Origin: Sideroxydans sp.
GTDB lineage: Bacteria; Pseudomonadota; Gammaproteobacteria; Burkholderiales; Gallionellaceae
NCBI GenBank assembly: GCA_027310725.1
Contig: DAIDAG010000057.1
Span: forward strand, 49,966 to 113,965
Length of the DNA: 64,000 nucleotides
Direction of reading: 5' to 3'
Below the pieces are notes generated by a model, which saw only the letters and a list, made by a program, of their open reading frames with translations, had not been told where the DNA came from and did no database searches. A program made the translations under genes and the position numbers. Of the stretch, positions 16,101-24,400 are shown one piece after another. The first letter of the stretch is position 1. Each line of letters begins with the position of its first letter.

Positions 16101-18719
16101 GTTTCTGAAGGCAGACAAAAAAACATCGCTGGGGCTGTCTGGCGACGTGTCATTTTTTGCCGCATAAAATGCGGAACGTACAATTTGACGATCGTTGCGG
16201 GTTAGCTCGACGTGAGTCATAGCTTTTGCGAAATAATCTATTGCTGGACTCTTCCTAAGTTTTCGCAGTTCAACTCCTTGGTCAGGTTGGGATTTTCGAA
16301 GGTGTGTCAATCCTATAACGTGTTTCCAGCCCTGTCGTTCGAGGACCTTCGAAATTGGCGTGGCAATGCTTTCATTCCATGTGGTTGGGCTTAGTGCTGA
16401 AAATTTCCCAAATCCGTATTGGCCGTTCTGGACGTGACCAAGCAAGATTGCAATGTATTCGGCGGAAACACCCTCCGTTCGTAACCCAGTTGCCATGAAA
16501 TGTCTGAAAGCGTTTCCCTCGAATGGCCACTTGAATCTATCCTTAAATACGGAGATATCAATTGATGAGCTTGTTAAATCATCATCTAACCAAAAAAAAT
16601 ACGGGATCAACGAATGTGGCTGACTGTCGGCGAGTAGTGCGACTTTTGCGGCAAGTTCAGCGTTAGCAGGATAAAGTCTGGGGGAAAGATTTCGAAGATG
16701 AGAGTTGTAGCTCTTGAGCTGTTCCACGACAATTTCAGGTAATGGAATCAGTCGTATTCGAGTGGTTGGGCTTGTAATTTTGTCAGAAATGATTATCCAA
16801 GCATTCTCCAAATCTATGGAGGTAGGACAAAAAGTTGTAATGTCAGCCGGTCGATGACTTGTGCTCGCCAGCAACATCAAGAATGTATAGCTGGAATAAA
16901 GATTGTGACAAGAAATAATTTCAGCTAATGACCTTGCTTGCTTGCATTGAGTGGTGACGATTTGCGAAAGATTGCTGATCCATTCGAGTAGCTTGTTTTC
17001 ATCGGGATATTGTCTGGAACCATAGGGCAATTGACTGGCATCTTCAATTGTTGACGGCGTCAAATTAAGAAAAGAAATGGATTGGCTATAAATGTCGCGC
17101 CACTTATCTGGGCCAAACGTCGCATAGTAGAGGCCGACGGTGGGGGCTTGTTCGGTACTTCCAAGGGTTGCTATTGATCCTACGTCGTCCTGGGATAAGG
17201 CAAGCATCCTATGAAACATAATGCTACGCAGCCATGAAACATTGACACGTGACTTTGCATCTTTTCGCACAGTTTTGCAGAATTCATTTGCTAGATGGTC
17301 AAGCTGCTCGGCGTCACAATTTAGAATTGAACCTAGCGTGTGGTTGGATTTTATTTCTGCGGATAACACGGAAAGGAATTCGCAAGGAAGTGGCAAGAAG
17401 CATCCATTCCCAACAGGCTTCAGCCAATAGGACTGATCAGGAGTCGGCTCAAACCGATCAAGAGCTGGAAATGGAGAATACCAGCATGCGGTGTCCAATA
17501 TGATAGTTGGATCGACCAGCTTCTCCTGTGTTGTTGTCGTAGTCACCTTAAAAGAGGCTAATTCCTCCGGACTTCTGGAAGTAACAATCGCGAGTCCGGT
17601 TATGAGCGCGCCAATCCTTGTATGCCGCGATGTACTTGGGGCGCAAATTTTGGCTTTTATCGCGTCGACTAAAGTTGCCACCTCATTTTCATTGAGCACT
17701 TCCCATGCATAGCGGAGGAATTGGTTGTCAAGTTCGTTGGCAAATCTTGCGTCTAAGACCTGGAATTGTTGTGTACATAGATCAGGAAGCCTTTCAGTTG
17801 ATGCCGTACGATGGGCTTCAACAAATGACGCTGTAATGTCTGTTTCGGACGTGTCGACGCCTGGTTGGTGTGGCGTTGGCGCTCGAAGGATGATTGAGTC
17901 GGGTTCAAGTGTAGAGGGGCGCCCGGTGGCGACCGGACGGATCATGCGTACTTTTCCAACCCACCAGTCGTCCTTGTCCCCCAGATCAGGCTTGGTTTCT
18001 AGCTGCGGATCATCAAGCTCTATCTTTGGTGGTGTTGATGATATATTGGTTTGAGGTACGTATTTGCCTACGGTTGCTTCGTGTAACTTGATGGCTAAAT
18101 CACATAGGCTGAAAGCAAGGTGATTGCGCTTTGGTTCGGCCGACAATGCGCTAATTAGCCCTTCAAGATTTTTGGAGGAGTCTATGATTGAAAAAAGTTT
18201 GCTGGATTTTCTGTCTCTTCTGATAATGCGCAATTGGTTTACTAGTTCGGCATACTGATTTGGAATGGGATGCCAGACAGTATTTGAAAGCCATATATTG
18301 GCGAGCACAATGCCCGTAGATCGATGGAAGCCGCGAGCCAAAACGTCGGTTTCGGCAACTCTTTCATCCTGCGTAAATAGCGAATAAAGTGGGTATTCAC
18401 TATATCGCCCGATCATGTCATTCTCGTCTTGGTTTGATCGATCAAACTTGAGGTTCAAATTTACACAAAGACCATGTGCAAGCTTAAGTAGCTCTATCAG
18501 GGCGGCGGCCTTGGGTGCAAGAGCTGAGCCCGCTCTGGCTGAGTACTGCATTTGCCAAGCGGCACGGCGTAGACCCTGGAGATCTTCAGGGGCGTGTATA
18601 AGCTCCAGTAGTCGTACCAACTGGTCGACATTTACGCTCGGATCTTTGAGCTTAAGTAGAAGGGATTCTCGAACGTTGGCCAATGGTCGTTTTGGTATCG
18701 TCGCAAGGGCGACTGGCAA
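13143..18719 (-). CDS. giant tyrosine recombinase with three integrase-like segments (1858 residues)
   Basis: The C-terminal segment has a full tyrosine-recombinase set: R1341 in YRCGLRLGELL, H1449-x-x-R1452 in IHHLRHGAGT, H1515 in LGHSSPRTT and Y1525 in IWHYGHS. An upstream segment repeats the plan in worn form: R623 in STSHRPADI, R739 in NAFRHFMAT with Asn in place of His, and H762 in LLGHVQNGQYGFG, but Tyr at +6 instead of +9/+10. A third segment between them has R972 in GGLLRESL and R1066 in QLIRASRAYF, without the His and Tyr. Arg-Arg spacings are 116, 94 and 111. About 330 residues follow the catalytic Tyr, including a helix-turn-helix-like stretch near LTDIANGFPIAQIANRY. The start is TTG without a clear ribosome binding site and is uncertain. 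Normal integrases have 300-450 residues. Confidence 0.85.
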   Translation of the reverse strand: MPVALATIPKRPLANVRESLLLKLKDPSVNVDQLVRLLELIHAPEDLQGLRRAAWQMQYSARAGSALAPKAAALIELLKLAHGLCVNLNLKFDRSNQDENDMIGRYSEYPLYSLFTQDERVAETDVLARGFHRSTGIVLANIWLSNTVWHPIPNQYAELVNQLRIIRRDRKSSKLFSIIDSSKNLEGLISALSAEPKRNHLAFSLCDLAIKLHEATVGKYVPQTNISSTPPKIELDDPQLETKPDLGDKDDWWVGKVRMIRPVATGRPSTLEPDSIILRAPTPHQPGVDTSETDITASFVEAHRTASTERLPDLCTQQFQVLDARFANELDNQFLRYAWEVLNENEVATLVDAIKAKICAPSTSRHTRIGALITGLAIVTSRSPEELASFKVTTTTTQEKLVDPTIILDTACWYSPFPALDRFEPTPDQSYWLKPVGNGCFLPLPCEFLSVLSAEIKSNHTLGSILNCDAEQLDHLANEFCKTVRKDAKSRVNVSWLRSIMFHRMLALSQDDVGSIATLGSTEQAPTVGLYYATFGPDKWRDIYSQSISFLNLTPSTIEDASQLPYGSRQYPDENKLLEWISNLSQIVTTQCKQARSLAEIISCHNLYSSYTFLMLLASTSHRPADITTFCPTSIDLENAWIIISDKITSPTTRIRLIPLPEIVVEQLKSYNSHLRNLSPRLYPANAELAAKVALLADSQPHSLIPYFFWLDDDLTSSSIDISVFKDRFKWPFEGNAFRHFMATGLRTEGVSAEYIAILLGHVQNGQYGFGKFSALSPTTWNESIATPISKVLERQGWKHVIGLTHLRKSQPDQGVELRKLRKSPAIDYFAKAMTHVELTRNDRQIVRSAFYAAKNDTSPDSPSDVFLSAFRNEIINQSIDAPDRLARRLNFHVRFVRLHRHALNPSSIPGWAADMQVEDAAVEPDTLLLASIANQYRELIPDVSRSFDELNHHERLALIMISSILFGGLLRESLVKLIPERLATSLRHFDEYLWIDLEDSSSGGCQRWFPDPVTALLIIRFVNLKEARLPVHSGHLRTAIGNLLIKIMPTQFPVECVGSLAQLIRASRAYFTLRIPGLLRAYACGEVRSVSLAEGAWLRLVSGYPLCGELTPEMPPDRNGICPHPRGEGEEFSRKIYKDILQSIRDEFPPSNSGATNRKGERKNRLASLSRSLLKIAASNEQMPSVAFAILSWADHLANVGSVVVSVPATGTVYDYITDISSALIEFGSEVDFLELSDAELIDIYQRAIDFGKANTRPSRARSLRWFHEFCEDEFDLPEIDWDEIAPGLTNFKSNVSANLVTFEEYQHAIQVLSDHPLLGVRERQMYVIALILVYRCGLRLGELLRLTVSDLILNVRNILLVRNGIYGKTKSRAGIRQIPWLDRLDNDELTRLNNWIEHRKTITKLDPWGALFGEAVEARTLEVRVRLSRALTSALRAVTGDVSVKIHHLRHGAGTSAISVALSEGQPSVTAKNGARWFNTVSSEISAEFRMFHLGQPTPTRRIVWAISQALGHSSPRTTIWHYGHSLDLALHDHVSQLISLRNVDVSHLSSMSQNQLNVTSHQNPGTSPATLALNWLLKNSVGLDPHTRLADQPFSASNHPPSPPIKYLCSPKLTHIILTDIANGFPIAQIANRYAREEIEIRALSESARNIERKTGYCVYRPIGSKNESPRTNLSIHRRNNGASKLITGHATVLIPKFRDGLENPKAEKILDEGIGVWIQNYSRNHSGLRIAYPEDIKTIENLLIFLGFENNQLILVGNSLERLIEISRDGKLKIHDDNFIQRADNYRSTKREPLGTTHAPTLLTSLTSTKLRDSARQSKGGASISMKKLHHVFFLSAVLMLYRRILNSNAINSS

Positions 18720-18843
18720 GTACTCTAAAGCAGGAAAATATTAATGGCAATAGGGATTGCTTGGTTTTATTCGTAATATATTTATATTGTAGTTAATTAA
18801 TAATAGTCAGAATGTTACATAAATAAATGCCATTTTATATCAA
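18720..18843. other. AT-rich leader of the recombinase gene
   Basis: This stretch is far richer in A and T than its surroundings (for example TTAATTAATAATAG). It contains a TACAAT on the minus strand that could be a -10 box for the recombinase, but no good -35. No gene is seen. Such AT-rich leaders are common in acquired DNA. Confidence 0.45.
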
Positions 18844-19073
18844 CTAAAAACATGATAAAACGAATACCAACGGCCTTGTTCTTTGGCTTCCGAAGCCAAG
18901 GTCCCGCCGAGCGCACCAATTCAGGTCAAAAGTGGGCACTTGAACCAAGTTGCCCATTTTTATTTTCTGCATCGTCTCTGCCAACGCCTCGTAACTTCCC
19001 CGGATGGTAGCGGATTTATCCTCTACCACGACCTCATCCACCAGAATGCTCAGATCGTTTTTGCCAAGGGTGA
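18844..19073 (-). pseudogene. C-terminal relic of a site-specific (serine-type) recombinase
   Basis: The frame reads SILVDEVVVEDKSATIRGSY, EALAETMQKIKMGNL and VQVPTF, ending near NWCARRD. From memory this resembles the C-terminal strand-and-helix region of large serine recombinases of the RGSY-ALA ... VPSF type; the resolvase and recombinase domains are absent and an in-frame stop lies just upstream. It is therefore a relic, on the same strand as the giant recombinase. The family call is from text similarity only. Confidence 0.45.
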
Positions 19074-19149
19074 GTCAACTCCTATTGTTTGTTTATGTCA
19101 GTCTGGTTTACAGTTGTGACAATCCAATTCACGTCTTTAATGAACCTGC

Positions 19150-19154
19150 CAGAT
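19150..19154. repeat. left target-site duplication of the IS
   Basis: CAGAT directly abuts the left inverted repeat and is repeated at 20475-20479. Confidence 0.9.
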
Positions 19155-19243
19155 TGGAGCGGCCCCCATTTCAATCGGACACAGTGCGTTTAACTAACGC
19201 CTAGGCATACGCCTAGCATTATGACTATGTCTTAGAGGAAGAA

Positions 19244-19621
19244 ATGGAACAAATCAACGTAGTGACCAGTGTTGAAAGACGCAGGAGATATTCAGTAGAA
19301 CAGAAGATCCGGGTAGTCGAAGAATCGAAGCAGCCCGGGATGACGGTTTCCTATGTAGCCCGGAAATATGGTATTTCTCCCAGCATGCTGTTTCAGTGGA
19401 GAAGACGAATGGCTGAGGGCGGAAAACAGGCAGTCGCGGCAGACGAGGATGTGGTGGCCTCATCAGAGGTGAAGGAACTCAAGCGCCGGATCCGTGAACT
19501 TGAGCGGGTTCTGGGCAAGAAGACCATGGAGAACGAGATCCTGAAGGATGCAGTTGAGCTCGCACACCAAAAAAAACTGATCTCGCGGTTACCCTCGCTA
19601 CCCGAGGACGACACCCCATGA
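19244..19621 (+). CDS. IS2-group transposase OrfA
   Basis: The 125 residues contain a helix-turn-helix (RRYSVEQKIRVVEES, then VSYVARKYGISPSMLFQWRR) that binds the inverted repeats, and a leucine-zipper-like helix with the typical LGKKTMENEILKDAVE text. A run of eight A at 19569-19576 lies in the 3' part. A -1 slip there enters the OrfB frame, which is open from that point, so a fused OrfAB transposase can be made. The 4-base ATGA overlap with orfB also allows separate OrfB synthesis. Confidence 0.93.
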   Translation: MEQINVVTSVERRRRYSVEQKIRVVEESKQPGMTVSYVARKYGISPSMLFQWRRRMAEGGKQAVAADEDVVASSEVKELKRRIRELERVLGKKTMENEILKDAVELAHQKKLISRLPSLPEDDTP

Positions 19622-20460
19622 AGACGATTGCACAGACGCTGGGAATATCGCGATCCAACATGATCCGACGGGTGAACGGTGAAGGTCGGCCCAGACAAGC
19701 TTATCGGAAATCAGGGGATCAGGCGTTGTTGGCTCAGATCCGTGCCCTGGTGGATCAAAGGCCGACTTACGGCTATCGCCGTATTGGCGCGTTGCTGAAC
19801 CGGATGCGGGAACGCTTGGGACAGACGCCCGTTAATCACAAATGTGTCTATCGGCTGATGAAGCAGAACAATTTGTTACTGACCCGGCATACTGGCAAGC
19901 AACGCATCGAGCGAGCCCATGAAGGCAAGGTGATCACGCTGAGGTCCAATCTGCGCTGGTCATCGGACGGCTTCGAAATTCCGTGTTGGAATGGTGAGGT
20001 GGTCAGGGTCTCATTTGCGATCGACACCTGTGATCGGGAGATCATGGCCTGGGAGGCCGGCACTGGTGGCTATACAGGAGAATCGATTCGCAACCTGATG
20101 TACCTATGCGTGGAGCGTCGATTTGGTGCTGACTCCGTACCGCATGCGGTCGAATGGCTGACCGACAACGGCTCCGCCTACACGGCACATGAGACGATCG
20201 CGTTTGCGCACAGTCTGGGACTGGTGGCATGCTTCACCCCGGTTCGGAGTCCGGAATCAAATGGAATGGCAGAATCATTTGTGAAGACGTTCAAACGGGA
20301 TTATGTCTACGTGAATGATCGGCCGGATGCGATGACGGTACTGAGCAGATTGAACGATTGGTTTGAGGATTACAATGAGAATCATCCCCACAAGGGACTG
20401 CGGCTAAAATCACCCCGTGAGTTTATCCGCATACAGAAGGCTGCATCGTGTCCGGTTTAA
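19618..20460 (+). CDS. IS2-group transposase OrfB (DDE integrase domain)
   Basis: The 280 residues are an rve-type catalytic domain. The DDE residues are visible: Asp in FAIDTCDREIMAWEAG, Asp in WLTDNGSAYTAHETIAFA and Glu in SPESNGMAESFVKTFKRDY. The PTYGYRRIGALLN motif before the core is typical for the IS3 family. It catalyses the figure-eight and circle pathway used by IS2 relatives. The gene is intact and ends inside the right inverted repeat. Confidence 0.95.
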   Translation: MKTIAQTLGISRSNMIRRVNGEGRPRQAYRKSGDQALLAQIRALVDQRPTYGYRRIGALLNRMRERLGQTPVNHKCVYRLMKQNNLLLTRHTGKQRIERAHEGKVITLRSNLRWSSDGFEIPCWNGEVVRVSFAIDTCDREIMAWEAGTGGYTGESIRNLMYLCVERRFGADSVPHAVEWLTDNGSAYTAHETIAFAHSLGLVACFTPVRSPESNGMAESFVKTFKRDYVYVNDRPDAMTVLSRLNDWFEDYNENHPHKGLRLKSPREFIRIQKAASCPV

Positions 20461-20474
20461 TAGGGGCAACTCCA

Positions 20475-20479
20475 CAGAT
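20475..20479. repeat. right target-site duplication of the IS
   Basis: CAGAT directly follows the right inverted repeat; its last two bases are the first two bases of the ATG at 20478. Confidence 0.9.
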
Positions 20480-21125
20480 GAAAGGTGCACGCAAAATTAA
20501 GGACCTGCTCTATGAGCAGGTATCACAGATCGGCAAGGTATTCTCCAGCCCCAAACGCCTGGAGTTGATCGAGTTGCTTTGCCAGGGAGAGAAAACGGTA
20601 GAGACTTTGGCGCGCGAGGCTTCCATTAATGTGAAGCTGACCAGTTCGCATTTGCGCGAATTGCGCATGGCGCATCTGGTCGAGACCGAGCGGCGGGGAA
20701 AGAACATACTCTATAGCCTTGCCGATCAGTCGGTGGCTGATCTCTGGGTGCAAGTTCATAGGCTTGCAGAAGAGCGTCTGGTCGATTTGCAGTTGGCATT
20801 ACAGAAGATTGCCGCGCAACCGGGTGATCTCATGCCTAGTGACCGTGAAAGCTTGTTGAAGGCGGCGCGCAAGGGAGAGATCGTCGTTCTTGATGTGCGA
20901 CCGACAGAGGAATATCTGAATGCGCATCTCCCGTTCGCCCGTTCGATACCATTGGAAGAGCTGCGCCAACGATTGGCGGAGCTGCCTAAAGACCGGTCGA
21001 TCGTGGCTTACTGCCGAGGGCCGTATTGTCTGATGGCGGTCGACGCGGTCCAGTTGCTCAGGCAGGAGGGATATCTTGCGATTCACCTCCGTGAGGGTGT
21101 TGCGGAGTGGGCGGTAGCCAGGTAG
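20478..21125 (+). CDS. ArsR-family regulator fused to a rhodanese domain
   Basis: The 215 residues begin with an ArsR-type winged helix (about 10-85: QIGKVFSSPKRLELIELL, then SSHLRELRMAHLVETERRGKNI). A rhodanese domain follows (about 125-215) with VVLDVRPTEEY and the active-site loop CRGPYC at Cys179-Cys184. Such fusions sense reactive sulfur or persulfide and derepress sulfur genes, by analogy with relatives. The ATG at 20478 matches the start of relatives; the longer frame into the IS is an artefact. The IS has replaced its native leader, so expression now depends on the IS end. Confidence 0.9.
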   Translation: MKGARKIKDLLYEQVSQIGKVFSSPKRLELIELLCQGEKTVETLAREASINVKLTSSHLRELRMAHLVETERRGKNILYSLADQSVADLWVQVHRLAEERLVDLQLALQKIAAQPGDLMPSDRESLLKAARKGEIVVLDVRPTEEYLNAHLPFARSIPLEELRQRLAELPKDRSIVAYCRGPYCLMAVDAVQLLRQEGYLAIHLREGVAEWAVAR

Positions 21126-21457
21126 CTTGGTGAAGTGACGCGAGCAAGGGAATGAAAACCTTTTGCAAAGCTGGCCCTAGCCTTTCATAGGGGCAGACAG
21201 GACGTTTTATCTCGTTGATGCAATTCCCACTGAAATCCATTCGATATCGGTTGTCTATCTTCCAAGCATTGACCAAAGTCTTGAAGCCGGACGTCCCCGC
21301 ATTACGGTGGGCGCCCATGCCGGGCTCTGCATAGGCACCCGGCGGCTTCCTATTTGATCCGCTCCAATAAACATCTGCAAACATCAACAGGAGCTTCAAG
21401 GTGCTTCAACCACGTCGGGTAATTCTCTTAACCCTGTCCATAGAAGAACCTGTCACC
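21126..21457. other. intergenic region, no supported gene
   Basis: About 330 bp between the ArsR-rhodanese gene and the end of pilY1. A minus-strand frame (21399-21058) starts with TTG and overlaps the regulator; it lacks a ribosome binding site and has no recognisable family, so it is not called. Confidence 0.5.
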
Positions 21458-24400
21458 TTATTTGTCTTTGATGTACCAGTATGTTCTGCTGCGGTTAGTC
21501 GAAACGCTGATAGGAGGTTTGGAACCTGCCAGCGCTGATTGGCCTGTGCAACCGATACAGAACGGTACCTGAACGGTTGTACCAGTCGCGGTTGCAATGT
21601 TCACGATGCCTGACACTGGAGAGGGTGGCAAGCCGCCTCCGGCAAATTCTGTGGTCACATAATTTCCGGTGAATGGAGCGAGCTTGTAGCCGGTCGCCTC
21701 GCCCAGTGTTTCTTGACACGCCTGGTTATTGGGCGCCTCTGCCGTGTTCGTGCCAAAGTAAACATATCCCGCCGTCACGAGCGGCGCGTTGACGGACTTT
21801 TCACAGGGGTTGAATGTCACGTAATAGCCACGGAGCGTGCCGTTATAGGTGGTGCTAGTGGCATCGAACAGATTGGCTGTCGTTCCCGGTTGTTCCGTAA
21901 TGGTGGTCTGTCCGCTACCGTCCATACCGGTTGCCAGGTCTTTAAGCAGGTAGGCCCTGTTGGTTATCGCGCAAGCATTTTGGGGGTACAAGGTTGGATC
22001 GGAATAAAGCGGGTGTTCACGGTCACCGGTGGCGGTAAATACCGCATCATAGAAACTGGTACTGATCACTTCCGGCGGGTAAAGGATTTTGCGCGGAGTG
22101 GTACCGGCGGCACATGGCCCTGTGCCGCAGCCCAAGGCAGCCAGCTTCTCTACCTGCCAGAAATTGGGCGTATTGCCGTTCGCTGGCTCCAGGTCTACGC
22201 GCCACACATTGCCTCCCACGTCGCCAACATACAGCCGGTCAATTTTTCCGTCATAGTTTCTATCCAACAGGGTAATGTCCGACGGGATGCTGTACTTCAT
22301 CGCCGTAACCTGAGTTTGGCATTGTGATGTCGTACAGCCCAATGTGGAAACATTAGGTGACACATTCCACACGAGAGCGCCGGTTGTTGCGTCCAGGATG
22401 AAGATGCCACGCCCCATTGTATCGGACGCAGGCGGTTCGACATCTTCGGCCGCATTGTCATAGCCGGCCCCAAAGATCAGCACAGGGCTGGGGTAGCCGC
22501 TGACCATGGCGACCTTGGGCTGCGACCAGGTCTGCCCGAGTTCGCCGAAACCTGCATCCGCATTGCTATGCTTCCACAGGAATTTCGGGCTGCCCGGATT
22601 GGTCACATCAAGCGCATAGATAAAGCGTCCGCCGCGGCGCATGGCAAGATAGAGATAAGCCGTCGTAGTCTTGCCTAAGCCGTCTATCACTTGATATATA
22701 CCGGTCGGGCCGTCAACAAAATAGTCCTTCCTCTTCGGCGTCGGGATAATGCCGGGCGGTGTTGAGGGCATCAGCAATACCGGGCTGTTGTCGTGCTGAC
22801 GCAGGAGTTTGCCGAAAAACTCGCTCGGGATGAATCCCCACAGTTCGCCACCGGGGTTGGGCAAGGTGCTTCCTGCCGGGTTTACCTGATTGCCATTCAC
22901 GGCATGGAATGTGCCATCGTTGTCACCGTAGAACACAACCACGTTGGGGGTCGCGGTCGCCGCAGTCTGAGCCCCGGCTGCACCGCAGCCCGTATTGGGA
23001 TAAGTGAAGGTGGTGGACGAGGCGACCGTGACCATGCAGATATTTCCGTTGGCGAATGTGACGTTCGCCTGGGCGCCGGTCGCCCCGATATTCGCCACAT
23101 CTGCTACCGATGCGTTCGCGGTGCGGGTAGAACCGGAATCGGAAGTCGCAGTGATGGTGATCGTCACCCCGCCATAGTTCAGCACTACCGGGCGCGAGTG
23201 AAGCACGTCGCCATGCACCGAAGGACGGATGTTTACCGCCGGATTGGGGCAGTTACCCGTTCCAGTGGTCGTACCGGGCGGACAGAGGCTGGCCTCGTCT
23301 CCGTAATTATCTTCGCCGCGTACCCATCTCAGCAGTGCGTCGCGTGTGGTGTTGCTACGGCTGGTGGTCGCTCCGGAACCCCCAAAATTGGACAGCGGCG
23401 CGAGAGCCGTGTACTGGTATGTAAAGGTATTGGTTCCTGTGACAGCGATGACCCAATTTCCATTTAAACCGGAATAAGGCGCTGTGGTAGTGCCACCGGC
23501 TCCGGCGATAGTGACTGCCGCCCCGTTGGGGAAGTTGTGGGCCGTCGCAGTGGTGACGGTTGCGGTATTGGGGGTGTATTGGCAGCCCGTATCCGATGTT
23601 GTTCCGGCGAGAGCCAGCGTCGTGGCAAGCATGAAATGATTGGCGTCTATCACCGTGCTGACGGTACCAATGGTGCCGTTCAATGCCGTGTATGTGGTGC
23701 AAGCGGAGAGCGTGACTGTCTGTCCCACCGGCAGGCTGTTGCCGTAGCTGGTTACCGTGACGAAGTTGGAGTAAATCGTTGCCGTAGAAGGCAAGGTGGG
23801 CGTTCCGCTCCCGCCGCTGTTGGTGTAGGTGAACGTATTGGTGGCCGCATAAACTGCGGTTATCGAGCAGGGATTGCAATTATATTTCGTGGCGCCAACC
23901 GCGATGTTCAGTTGTGTTCCGACGGCAAGTTTTGCAAGATCCGTCGCGGATACGGCGGCAGTGACTGTGTTGCCCGATTTTGACAGGGCCGTAATCGAAA
24001 TCGTCGCGGTTGTTCCGCCAGAAGAAGCACTTGGGATCACACCGCTTGCCTGCACCGTGGAGGCGACGATGATGGAGCTTATCGCCACCGGCCCTGTTCC
24101 CAGCATCGCATCGGTGATGGCTACGTTCGAGGTATCGAAAACATTGGGATTGGGGCTGGGGTTTGACAGGGAAGAGACGCAACTCGTCCCGGAAGGGCAA
24201 TAGGTATAGAAGTTACGCGGGTTGGTGCTGCTGCCCGGGGTTGTGGTGTAGGTGTCGGTGAGATTGGGCAGGCGCAGCATCTGAGCTGCACCGCCCTTTT
24301 CCACTACTTCGCCATCGGGCAAGTCCCACGAGAGACCCACTCCGTTCGGACTGTTTGCCCAGAATCCGACGGCGGGATCTGTGTTGCAGATCGATGTGGT

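Larger units (their letters stand above)
19155..20474 (+). mobile_element. intact IS3-family (IS2-group) insertion sequence, 1320 bp
   Basis: The ends are imperfect inverted repeats of about 28 bp: left 19155-19182 and right 20448-20474, sharing TGGAG, GCCCC, ATT and CGGACAC in order. A 5-bp target duplication CAGAT flanks it (19150-19154 and 20475-20479). It contains orfA and orfB in the -1 relation, both intact. Size, gene plan and protein text are those of the IS2 group. The clean duplication suggests a fairly recent insertion. Because CAGAT is followed by G, the insertion falls right at the ATG of the regulator at 20478. Confidence 0.93.

Noticed and set aside
20448..20477. Longer start of the ArsR-rhodanese gene inside the IS
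   Set aside because: The extra ten codons are the IS right inverted repeat; relatives begin at the position of ATG 20478.
21058..21399. 113-codon minus-strand frame downstream of pilY1
   Set aside because: TTG start without a ribosome binding site, overlaps the ArsR-rhodanese gene, and no family resemblance.
22793..23467. Long plus-strand open frames opposite pilY1
   Set aside because: They mirror the codon pattern of pilY1, have no ribosome binding sites and no recognisable domains.
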